A stretch of DNA of 18,293 bases from an uncultured Clostridia bacterium (lineage in GTDB: Bacteria; Bacillota; Clostridia; UMGS1883). Below the pieces are notes generated by a model, which was not told the DNA's origin, made no database searches, and was given only the letters and a program-made list of their open reading frames with translations. Below are positions 6,979 to 13,134 of the stretch, one piece after another; within the stretch, counting starts at the first letter, position 1, and each line of letters opens with the position of its first letter. The DNA lies in NCBI GenBank assembly GCA_947629615.1, contig CANRER010000008.1:1-18293 (forward strand), written 5' to 3'. The position numbers and the translations under genes were made by a program.

Positions 6979-7822
6979 GCTTGGAGGAAAGATATATTAC
7001 TTTAACCCGAACGGCCTTGAGCTGAAGCTTGGCGACAGCGTTATCGTTGAAACGGCAAGGGGCGTGGAGTTCGGCACGGTGGCTATGGAGCGCCGCGAGA
7101 TAAAGGACGAGGACGTTGTTTCGCCCCTGAAGGAGGTAATTCGAATTGCCACCGAGGCCGACAAGCAGCGCGTGGCCGAAAACAGGCAGAAGGAAAAGGA
7201 AGCCATCAAAATATGCGAGGAAAAAATCGCCGCCCACAAGCTTGGCATGAAGCTTGTGGAGGCCGAATATACCTTTGATAACAGCAAAATCCTGTTTTAC
7301 TTCACCGCCGACGGGCGCGTGGATTTCCGCGAGCTGGTTAAGGACCTCGCCTCGGTTTTCAGAACGAGGATAGAGCTTCGCCAGATAGGCATAAGGGACG
7401 AGGCGAAAATGCTCGGCGGCCTTGGCATTTGCGGGCGCACGCTATGCTGCACCGCTTATCTTGACGACTTCCACCCCGTTTCGATAAAAATGGCCAAGGA
7501 GCAGGGTCTCAGCCTTAACCCAACTAAAATCAGCGGCGTGTGCGGCAGGCTTATGTGCTGCCTGAAGCACGAGCAAAACTGCTACGATGAGCTTCTCAAG
7601 GTTACGCCGAACGTGGGCGCAAAGGTACGCACGCCCGACGGCGACGGCATTGTGAGCAGCGTTTCGCTGCTGAAGGGGCTTGTTAAGGTGAAGCTTGAAA
7701 AGGGCGACGAAAACGAGCTTGAGGAATACAAGGTGGACGATATAAAGATACTCCGCGACGGCCGCAAGAGCCGCGCCGACGACGCGGATGTCAAGGAGCT
7801 TAAAAAGCTGGAGGGCAAATAA
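6950..7822 (+). CDS. ricT: PSP1-domain protein RicT (YaaT), Fe-S regulatory complex subunit
   Basis: In Bacillus subtilis RicT joins RicA and RicF in an Fe-S complex that helps RNase Y mature certain mRNAs and affects competence, biofilm and sporulation. This 290-residue protein has the PSP1 domain in its middle with two cysteine clusters: ICGRTLCC (Cys161, 166, 167) and VCGRLMCC (Cys198, 203, 204), plus Cys211. These are the expected cluster ligands. The N-terminal part (1-60) is a small beta domain, and the C-terminus (about 220-270) looks like a KOW/SH3-type beta module followed by a charged tail. The ATG at 6950 follows a GGGGGGA site and lies inside holB (29-bp overlap). RicA and RicF are not in the window. 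Confidence 0.93.
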   Translation: MVTVVGVRFKLGGKIYYFNPNGLELKLGDSVIVETARGVEFGTVAMERREIKDEDVVSPLKEVIRIATEADKQRVAENRQKEKEAIKICEEKIAAHKLGMKLVEAEYTFDNSKILFYFTADGRVDFRELVKDLASVFRTRIELRQIGIRDEAKMLGGLGICGRTLCCTAYLDDFHPVSIKMAKEQGLSLNPTKISGVCGRLMCCLKHEQNCYDELLKVTPNVGAKVRTPDGDGIVSSVSLLKGLVKVKLEKGDENELEEYKVDDIKILRDGRKSRADDADVKELKKLEGK

Positions 7823-8779
7823 GTGCGCGTTGTTATTCTGGACGGGGCCACTATGGGGGCCGACATTGACTTCACCCCCATAACGAGTCGGTTCGACGCC
7901 GTTATATACGACCGCACCGCTCCCGACGAACGCTTTGCCCGCGTGCGCGGGGCCGAGGCCGTCGTGGTGAACAAGGTCGTTATCGACCGCGAAATCATCG
8001 ACGCCGCGCCCGAACTAAAGCTTGTGTGCGTTTTCGCCGTGGGCTATAACAACATCGACGTTGAATATTGCAGGCAAAAGGGGATAAGGGTGCGCAACGT
8101 TCCCGACTACTGCCGCGAAAGCGTGGCTCAGCACACCTTCGCCCTGCTGTTCGAGCTTATCGAAAGCCTCGGCTATTACGACGCCTTTGTTAAGGACGGG
8201 AGCTACTCCGCGAGCGGGCTTGCGAACCACTTGGGCCGTCCGTTCATGGAAATAGCCGACAAAAGCTGGGGCATACTCGGCATGGGCGGCATAGGCCGCG
8301 CCGTCGCGAGGGCCGCCGAGGCCTTCGGGGCCCACGTGTCATACGCTTCGCTCAGCGGGGCCGTCCGCGAGGAGGACTGGCCGAGGGTGGAGCTGAACAG
8401 GCTTCTTAAGGAAAGTGATATTTTAACCATACATTCGCCGCTGAACGAAAAAACAGCAAACATAATAGACCGCCGCGCTCTCGCGCTGATGAAACCCACG
8501 GCGGTTATCGTCAACGTGGGCAGGGGAGGGGTTATAAATTCCGCCGACCTTGCCGAGGCCATCGACGCGGGAACGATAGCCGGCGCGGCTATCGACGTTT
8601 TTACAGAGGAGCCTCCCCGCGCGGACGACCCGCTTATGACGATTAAAGCCAAGGAAAAAATCGTGTTTTCGCCGCACATAGCGTGGGCCAGCGTCGAGGC
8701 GAGGGCCCGCTGCGTCGCCGTGACGGCGGAAAACATAGCCGCCTTCGAGCGGGGAAAGGAACATAACGACGTATGGTAA
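7823..8779 (+). CDS. D-2-hydroxyacid dehydrogenase (glycerate/hydroxypyruvate reductase-like)
   Basis: The enzyme would reversibly reduce a 2-keto acid to a D-2-hydroxyacid with NAD(P)H in the cytoplasm. The 318 residues fit the family. The Rossmann motif GMGGIG is at 153-158, and the catalytic triad is Arg234 (VGRGGV), Glu263 (FTEEPP) and His285 (SPHIAWAS). The AWAS ending after the catalytic His resembles glycerate dehydrogenase (HprA) proteins, so hydroxypyruvate or glyoxylate is a reasonable substrate guess. The start is GTG at 7823, placed immediately after the ricT stop and 7 bp after GGAGGG, which supports it over later starts. It overlaps the HAD phosphatase by 7 bp. Pairing with a phosphoglycolate-phosphatase-like HAD may indicate C2/C3 acid recycling, which is inference. 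Confidence 0.92.
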   Translation: MRVVILDGATMGADIDFTPITSRFDAVIYDRTAPDERFARVRGAEAVVVNKVVIDREIIDAAPELKLVCVFAVGYNNIDVEYCRQKGIRVRNVPDYCRESVAQHTFALLFELIESLGYYDAFVKDGSYSASGLANHLGRPFMEIADKSWGILGMGGIGRAVARAAEAFGAHVSYASLSGAVREEDWPRVELNRLLKESDILTIHSPLNEKTANIIDRRALALMKPTAVIVNVGRGGVINSADLAEAIDAGTIAGAAIDVFTEEPPRADDPLMTIKAKEKIVFSPHIAWASVEARARCVAVTAENIAAFERGKEHNDVW

Positions 8780-9426
8780 AGGCGGTTATTTTTGATTTGG
8801 ACGGTACGCTTATCGACACCATCGAGGAGCTGAGCAACGCGTCGAATTATGCGTTGACGCATCTCGGCTTTCCCACGTGGGAGGTGAGCGATTACCGCGG
8901 CTTTGTGGGCAACGGCATCACGCGGCTTCTGCTGCGCAGTCTGCCCGATAACGCCAAGGACAAAATCGACGAGGCGAGGGCCTATTTCAACGAATACTAC
9001 TCCGCCCACGTGCTGGATAACACCCCTGCCTACGACGGCATAGAGGAGCTTATCGCGCGGCTTCGGGAGCGGGGGATAGGCCTCGCCGTGAACACCAATA
9101 AGGCCCAGCCCTTCGCCTCGGCCATAATAGACAAGGTTTTCCCCGGCGTTTTCGTCGAGGTCATCGGCGACGAGGGCGGCTGGGAGCGCAAGCCCGCGCC
9201 CGCCGCCGCGCTGCACCTTGCGGAAAAAATGGGCGCGGAGCCGAGCGAGTGCGTGTTTGTCGGTGACAGCGCGGTCGATTTCAATACCGCGAAAAACGCC
9301 GGCATGATAAGCGCCGTCTGCACGTGGGGCTTCGTTCGCCGCGAAATCCTCGCCGAGGCCGGCTGCGAAACGCTTATCGACCGCCCCGAGGAGCTGATAA
9401 GCATAATCGACGCCGCCAATAAATGA
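8773..9426 (+). CDS. HAD-family hydrolase, phosphoglycolate phosphatase-like
   Basis: A cytoplasmic haloacid-dehalogenase-type phosphatase of 217 residues. Motif I is FDLDGT with the nucleophile Asp8 and general acid Asp10, motif II is Thr108 in VNTNK, motif III is Lys140 in ERKPAP, and motif IV is GDSAVDF with Asp165 and Asp169. A helical C1 cap lies at about 15-85, as in Gph/PGMB-type members. Substrate cannot be read from sequence; 2-phosphoglycolate, sugar phosphates and pyrophosphate (PpaX) are all used by close relatives. The ATG overlaps the dehydrogenase stop region by 7 bp, with GGGGAAAGGA about 11 bp upstream. It is the last gene of the murJ operon, ending 14 bp before a perfect 15-bp hairpin. 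Confidence 0.92.
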   Translation: MVKAVIFDLDGTLIDTIEELSNASNYALTHLGFPTWEVSDYRGFVGNGITRLLLRSLPDNAKDKIDEARAYFNEYYSAHVLDNTPAYDGIEELIARLRERGIGLAVNTNKAQPFASAIIDKVFPGVFVEVIGDEGGWERKPAPAAALHLAEKMGAEPSECVFVGDSAVDFNTAKNAGMISAVCTWGFVRREILAEAGCETLIDRPEELISIIDAANK

Positions 9427-9440
9427 TAAAAAACGTTATA

Positions 9441-9477
9441 AAATTCCCCAAAAACAGCTTGCGTTTTTGGGGAATTT
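9441..9477 (+). terminator. Perfect 15-bp hairpin ending the murJ operon
   Basis: AAATTCCCCAAAAAC (9441-9455), loop AGCTTGC, GTTTTTGGGGAATTT (9463-9477). No long T-run follows the stem (ATGG comes next), although T-runs lie inside the 3' arm. The gdhA -35 box lies in the loop and 3' arm. Confidence 0.75.
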
Positions 9478-9487
9478 ATGGTATAAT
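9459..9487 (+). promoter_or_regulatory. gdhA promoter overlapping the upstream terminator
   Basis: A -35-like TTGCGT (9459-9464), a 17-bp spacer, and an extended -10 (TGG before a perfect TATAAT at 9482-9487). The expected start is near 9494, giving a leader of about 117 bases. Confidence 0.75.
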
Positions 9488-9493
9488 CAACCT

Positions 9494-9610
9494 AAACTGC
9501 AATGGTATGCTCTCACAAAGGGGTGCGGGCCGGCCATAGGCAAGCCTTCGCCGCGGCGGCGCTGCCGGGCGGAGTGTCCGAAAACAAAGTTGTTTTAGGA
9601 GGAAAATCAC
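9494..9610 (+). promoter_or_regulatory. GC-rich 5' leader of gdhA
   Basis: The leader contains GC-rich self-complementary stretches (GGCCGGCC near 9529, CGCCG-CGG-CGGCG near 9549-9561) and an AAAACAA/TTGTTTT pair (9581-9596) directly before the AGGAGG ribosome binding site (9597-9602). An ATG at 9502 opens a 43-codon frame that runs past the gdhA start in another frame, but it has no ribosome binding site. No known riboswitch class is recognised. Confidence 0.4.
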
Positions 9611-10948
9611 ATGAAAAACCAGTATCTTATTGACCTGCTGGAGCGGGTCAAGGCCCGCAACGCGGGTGAGCCCGAGTTCCATCAGGCCGTCGAGGAGGTT
9701 CTCGAATCCCTCGAGCCCGTCGTTGAAAAGAACCCCAAATACATCGAAAGCGGCGTTATTGAAATGCTTGTCGAGCCCGAGCGCATCATCAAGTTCCGTG
9801 TTCCTTGGGTTGACGACAACGGCAAGGTTCAGGTAAACCGCGGTTTCCGCGTTCAGTTCAACTCCGCTATCGGCCCCTACAAGGGCGGCCTCCGCTTCCA
9901 TCCCTCCGTATATGAAGGAATAATCAAGTTCCTCGGCTTTGAGCAGATTTTCAAAAATTCCCTCACCGGCCTTCCCATCGGCGGCGGCAAGGGCGGCAGC
10001 GACTTTGACCCCAAGGGCAAGAGCGACGCCGAGGTTATGCGCTTCTGCCAAAGCTTTATGACCGAGCTCAGCAAGCACATCGGCGCGGATACCGACGTTC
10101 CCGCTGGCGATATAGGCGTTGGCGGCCGTGAGATAGGCTATATGTTCGGCCAGTATAAGAGGCTTAAGAACGAGTTTGTCGGCGTGCTGACGGGCAAGGG
10201 CCTCACCTACGGCGGCTCTCTCGCCAGAACCGAGGCCACCGGCTACGGCCTGTGCTACTTCACCGACGAAATGCTCCGCGACAACGGCAAGAGCTTCAAG
10301 GGCGCGAAGGTAGTTATCAGCGGCAGCGGCAACGTCGCCATTTACGCTACTCAGAAGGCCACGCAGCTCGGCGCGACCGTTATCGCTCTTTCCGACTCCA
10401 ACGGCTATATCGTTGACGAAAAGGGCGTGGATCTCGACGCCGTAAAGGAGATAAAAGAGGTTAAGCGCGGCAGAATTAAGGAGTACCTCAACTACCACCC
10501 CGAGGCCAAGTACGTTGACGGCGGCTGCGTATGGGAGGTTAAGTGCGACATCGCCCTTCCCTGCGCCACCCAGAACGAAATCAACGAGGAGAGCGCCAAG
10601 AAGCTTGTGGCGAACGGCTGCTTCGCCGTCGCCGAGGGCGCGAATATGCCCTCCACCCCCGAGGCTATCCATGTGTTCCAGAATAACGGCGTGCTGTTCG
10701 GGCCCGCAAAGGCGGCCAACGCCGGCGGCGTAGCCACCAGCGCTCTGGAGATGAGCCAGAACTCTCAGCGTTACAGCTGGACCTTCGAGGAGGTTGACGC
10801 CAAGCTTAAGGACATCATGGTAAACATCTACCACAATTCCGCCAAGGCCGCCGAGGAATATGGCATGAAGGGCAATCTTGTTGCGGGCGCGAATATCGCC
10901 GGCTTCCTTAAGGTGGCCAACTCCATGCTCGCTTACGGCGTTTGCTAA
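9611..10948 (+). CDS. gdhA: NADP-type glutamate dehydrogenase
   Basis: The enzyme fixes ammonium by reductive amination of 2-oxoglutarate to glutamate and forms a cytoplasmic hexamer. The 445 residues match the bacterial hexameric (small) class. The substrate-site pieces are GPYKGGLRFHPSV with Lys91, the catalytic Lys127 in LPIGGGKGGSD, and Asp167 in PAGDIGVG. The dinucleotide motif is GSGNVA (238-243), and the SDSNG after the second beta strand favours NADP(H), although NAD use in anaerobes cannot be excluded. The ATG has an ideal AGGAGG 8 bp upstream. The coding sequence prefers C- and T-ending codons and strong starts, consistent with high expression. It is monocistronic, between its own promoter and a strong terminator. 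Confidence 0.96.
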   Translation: MKNQYLIDLLERVKARNAGEPEFHQAVEEVLESLEPVVEKNPKYIESGVIEMLVEPERIIKFRVPWVDDNGKVQVNRGFRVQFNSAIGPYKGGLRFHPSVYEGIIKFLGFEQIFKNSLTGLPIGGGKGGSDFDPKGKSDAEVMRFCQSFMTELSKHIGADTDVPAGDIGVGGREIGYMFGQYKRLKNEFVGVLTGKGLTYGGSLARTEATGYGLCYFTDEMLRDNGKSFKGAKVVISGSGNVAIYATQKATQLGATVIALSDSNGYIVDEKGVDLDAVKEIKEVKRGRIKEYLNYHPEAKYVDGGCVWEVKCDIALPCATQNEINEESAKKLVANGCFAVAEGANMPSTPEAIHVFQNNGVLFGPAKAANAGGVATSALEMSQNSQRYSWTFEEVDAKLKDIMVNIYHNSAKAAEEYGMKGNLVAGANIAGFLKVANSMLAYGVC

Positions 10949-10965
10949 AGGCTTTGTTAAAATTT

Positions 10966-10995
10966 GGGAAGGGGCGCGCCGCCCCTTCTCTTTTT
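10966..10995 (+). terminator. Intrinsic terminator of gdhA
   Basis: GAAGGGGCG (10968-10976), loop CGC, CGCCCCTTC (10980-10988), extended to about 11 pairs by flanking GG with TC, then TTTTT (10991-10995). It lies 17 bp after the stop codon. Confidence 0.92.
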
Positions 10996-11018
10996 GCAAA
11001 ATTTTTTTGCGAAAGCTC

Positions 11019-11047
11019 TTGACATTCGGCGCGAATTATGGTAAAAT
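11019..11047 (+). promoter_or_regulatory. Promoter of the rplU-prp-rpmA operon
   Basis: A perfect -35 TTGACA (11019-11024), 17-bp spacer, extended -10 TGG then TAAAAT (11042-11047). Transcription would begin near 11054. Confidence 0.88.
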
Positions 11048-11053
11048 ACCACA

Positions 11054-11127
11054 GTAACCGCGTAGAAAAGGCTGAAAGTCCGCAAGGCGCCTTAATAGCG
11101 AGTCTGTTTTAACGGGAGGTGCAACAA
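11054..11127 (+). promoter_or_regulatory. Candidate ribosomal protein L21 leader
   Basis: About 74 bases separate the predicted transcription start from the rplU ATG. They include an AAGGC (11068-11072)/GCCTT (11089-11093) stem with smaller internal pairings and end in GGGAGG (11114-11119). In Firmicutes this position is often held by the L21 autoregulatory leader. The call rests on position, length and weak pairing; I could not match a consensus. Confidence 0.4.
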
Positions 11128-11439
11128 ATGTACGCAGTAATCAAGACGGGCGGTAAGCAGTATCAGGTTAAGACCGGCGACGTTATCTTTGTTGAAAAGC
11201 TTGACGCCGACGTAGATTCCGCCGTAACGTTCGACGAGGTTCTCGCCGTTTCCGGCGACGACGGCTTTAAGGCCGGTTCTCCGCTTGTGGAGGGCGCCAG
11301 CGTCAGCGGCAAGGTGCTTGCTCAGGGCAAGGGCAAGAAGATTTACGTCTTTAAGATGAAGCCCAAGAAGGGCTACCGCAACAAGACGGGCCATCGCCAG
11401 CCCTACACAAAGGTCGAAATAACGGCCATCAATGCGTAA
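11128..11439 (+). CDS. rplU: 50S ribosomal protein L21
   Basis: A large-subunit protein that binds 23S rRNA. The 103 residues begin with YAVIKTGGKQYQV, the L21 signature, and end with the basic KPKKGYRNKTGHRQPYTKV segment that contacts rRNA. The ATG at 11128 is chosen over an in-frame GTG at 11119 because the GTG lies within the GGGAGG ribosome binding site itself. It is the first gene of the operon and ends 3 bp before prp. Confidence 0.97.
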   Translation: MYAVIKTGGKQYQVKTGDVIFVEKLDADVDSAVTFDEVLAVSGDDGFKAGSPLVEGASVSGKVLAQGKGKKIYVFKMKPKKGYRNKTGHRQPYTKVEITAINA

Positions 11440-11442
11440 GCC

Positions 11443-11781
11443 ATGATTAAGTTTTCGGTTTATCGCAGCGGCGATAAGGTTACGAGGCTTGTCGTGAAGG
11501 GCCACGCCGGTTATGCCGAGGAAGGGTATGACATCGTTTGCGCGGCGGCCTCAACCGCTCTTTGGATGGCGGTGAAGGGCATAGAGGCTCAGGGGCTCGC
11601 GAGCGTGAGCTACGAGCAGAGCGACGGCTTTGTGGACTGCCGCATAGGCGCGGAGCGGGAACCCTCCTGCGACGCGATTATCAACAGCTTGCTCCTTACG
11701 GCGGGCGAGCTGGCGAAAAGGTATAAGAAAAACATTTTCCTTGTCGGCGCGGCTGACAAGACACATATTCGAGAGGAGTGA
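11443..11781 (+). CDS. prp: Ribosomal-processing cysteine protease Prp (YsxB family)
   Basis: Prp removes the N-terminal extension of L27 in Firmicutes, a step needed because the mature L27 N-terminus reaches the peptidyl-transferase centre. The 112-residue protein contains GHAGYAEEGYDIVCAAAS, with the catalytic His21 and Cys33 in the usual spacing. Its gene sits between rplU and rpmA as in other Firmicutes, 3 bp after rplU. The ribosome binding site of rpmA (AGGAG, 11774-11778) lies within the last codons of prp, so translation of enzyme and substrate is linked. Confidence 0.95.
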   Translation: MIKFSVYRSGDKVTRLVVKGHAGYAEEGYDIVCAAASTALWMAVKGIEAQGLASVSYEQSDGFVDCRIGAEREPSCDAIINSLLLTAGELAKRYKKNIFLVGAADKTHIREE

Positions 11782-11787
11782 AAGTTG

Positions 11788-12060
11788 ATGTTCGCACTTA
11801 ACATTCAGTTGTTTGCCCATAAAAAGGGTGTCGGCTCCACCAAGAACGGCCGCGACAGCGAGTCCAAGCGCCTCGGCGTTAAGCGCGCCGACGGGCAGCA
11901 GGTTCTTGCCGGCAACATTCTTGTGCGTCAGCGCGGAACCAAAATCCACCCCGGCGTAAATGTCGGCAAGGGCAGCGACGACACTCTCTTTGCTCTCATC
12001 AGCGGCAAGGTAAAGTTTGAGCGCAAGGGCAAAGACAAAAAGCAGGTAAGCGTATATTAA
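11788..12060 (+). CDS. rpmA: 50S ribosomal protein L27 with cleavable N-terminal extension
   Basis: L27 is a large-subunit protein near the peptidyl-transferase centre. The 90 residues include AHKKGVGSTKNGRDS and GNILVRQRGTKIHPG, both diagnostic. The N-terminus MFALNIQLF precedes AHKKG, matching the Firmicutes Prp cleavage motif, so mature L27 should begin at the Ala after Phe9. The ATG at 11788 (9 bp after AGGAG) is chosen; an in-frame TTG at 11785 would add one residue and cannot be excluded. It is the last gene before a hairpin terminator. Confidence 0.97.
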   Translation: MFALNIQLFAHKKGVGSTKNGRDSESKRLGVKRADGQQVLAGNILVRQRGTKIHPGVNVGKGSDDTLFALISGKVKFERKGKDKKQVSVY

Positions 12061-12064
12061 TCAC

Positions 12065-12091
12065 AAGGGCCGCCCGTGCGGCCCTTTGTTT
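12065..12091 (+). terminator. Terminator of the rplU-prp-rpmA operon
   Basis: AAGGGCCGC (12065-12073), loop CCGT, GCGGCCCTT (12078-12086), then TGTTT. It starts 4 bp after the L27 stop. The next gene's ribosome binding site begins only about 6 bp after the T-rich end. Confidence 0.85.
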
Positions 12092-12109
12092 CTAACAGGA
12101 GGAAGAAAA

Positions 12110-12988
12110 ATGAGCGTACAGATTACCGAAACGAATTACGGCGGCTACGGCAGGTGTATCCGCATGACGAACGGCGAAAAGGAGCTTATCGCCACGGCGG
12201 ACATCGGCCCCTGCATTATTCGCTACGGCTACGTCGGCGAGGACAATATGTTCTTTGAGGACGTTGATAAAACAGCCACCAACGACATCACCGAAAGCCC
12301 CTACGAGGGCGACGAGTGGTGGGTGGTGGGCGGCCATCGACTTTGGTGCAGCCCCGAGGTTTTCCCCCGCACCTACTACCCCGGCATGAAAAAGCTCGAC
12401 GTTGAAATCGAGGGCGGCTCCGTCACCTTCACCGCCCCCATGCAGGAGTGGAGCCAAATCGCGCTTTCAATCACCGTAACGATGGACGAGGACGGCAACG
12501 TGAGCCTGCTCCACAGCGTCACGAACAAAAATGCGTGGGACATCGAGCTCGCCCCGTGGACAATATCCGTCATGAACGGCGGCGGCGTGGCGTATATCCC
12601 GCAGAATAAGCGCAAAACGGGCTTTTTCCCGAACAAGTGGGTCTGCTTCTGGGATTACACCCCCATGAACGACAGCCGGATAAGCCTTGGCGAGGACTAT
12701 ATCACCGTTTCGATGGACAGCGCCAAGGAGCTTGCGGCCAAAATCGGCGTGCTGAATGAGCACGGCTGGATGGCCTACCTCAATAAGGGCTGCGCCTTTA
12801 TCAAGAAATTCGGCTTTGTAGAGGGGGCAAACTACCCCGACAACGGCTGCAACTGCGAGAGCTACACCTGCAAAAACTATACCGAGATGGAGTGCCTTTC
12901 GCCAATGGTGAAGATACCCGCCGGCGGCAAGGCCGCTCATTGTGAGCAGTGGATCCTTAAAAGGGCCGCGTCCATCGAGGAAATATAA
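12110..12988 (+). CDS. DUF4380 family protein (galactose-mutarotase-like fold)
   Basis: This 292-residue cytoplasmic protein (no signal peptide) has a beta-rich pattern typical of aldose-1-epimerase-like sugar-binding domains. Recognisable DUF4380 stretches are ADIGPCIIRYGY near the N-terminus, GGHRLWCSPEVFPRTYYP with a likely active-site His, ELAPWTISVM, and the C-terminal ESYTCKNYTEMECLSP. Family members have no firmly assigned reaction; binding or epimerising a carbohydrate is inferred from the fold. The ATG at 12110 is preferred over an in-frame ATG at 12086, because AGGAGG (12097-12102) is ideally placed and the earlier ATG lies in the terminator stem. The gene is boxed in by two hairpins. 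I see no promoter between the first hairpin and its start, so it may depend on read-through. Confidence 0.8.
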   Translation: MSVQITETNYGGYGRCIRMTNGEKELIATADIGPCIIRYGYVGEDNMFFEDVDKTATNDITESPYEGDEWWVVGGHRLWCSPEVFPRTYYPGMKKLDVEIEGGSVTFTAPMQEWSQIALSITVTMDEDGNVSLLHSVTNKNAWDIELAPWTISVMNGGGVAYIPQNKRKTGFFPNKWVCFWDYTPMNDSRISLGEDYITVSMDSAKELAAKIGVLNEHGWMAYLNKGCAFIKKFGFVEGANYPDNGCNCESYTCKNYTEMECLSPMVKIPAGGKAAHCEQWILKRAASIEEI

Positions 12989-13000
12989 CTTGGCAAAAGG

Positions 13001-13028
13001 GCCCGACGCTTTGGCGTTGGGCTTTTTT
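13001..13028 (+). terminator. Terminator after the DUF4380 gene
   Basis: GCCCGACGC (13001-13009), loop TTTG, GCGTTGGGC (13014-13022) with one G-U pair, then TTTTTT (13023-13028). It begins 12 bp after the stop codon. Confidence 0.92.
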
Positions 13029-13072
13029 GAGGGTGAACAACGATAAAATTTTGCGAGTTTATATAAAAAGAA

Positions 13073-13101
13073 TTGACGAAATCGGTTTTTTTTGATAGAA
13101 T
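13073..13101 (+). promoter_or_regulatory. Promoter of the zinc-ribbon/thyA operon
   Basis: A -35 box TTGACG (13073-13078), 17-bp spacer, -10 TAGAAT (13096-13101) preceded by TGA (extended -10). The expected start is near 13108, about 27 bases before the GTG start of the first gene. Confidence 0.82.
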
Positions 13102-13134
13102 ATATGTGATTATTGTTTTAGGAGGCGGTCAGCC

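Noticed and set aside
9476..10999. 507-residue open frame on the - strand
   Set aside because: It is antisense to the unmistakable gdhA and runs through its terminator and promoter; low-complexity Ala/Leu/Val composition and no domain.
12086..12109. Earlier in-frame ATG for the DUF4380 gene
   Set aside because: The ATG lies in the terminator stem region and has no ribosome binding site, whereas the ATG at 12110 has an ideal AGGAGG.
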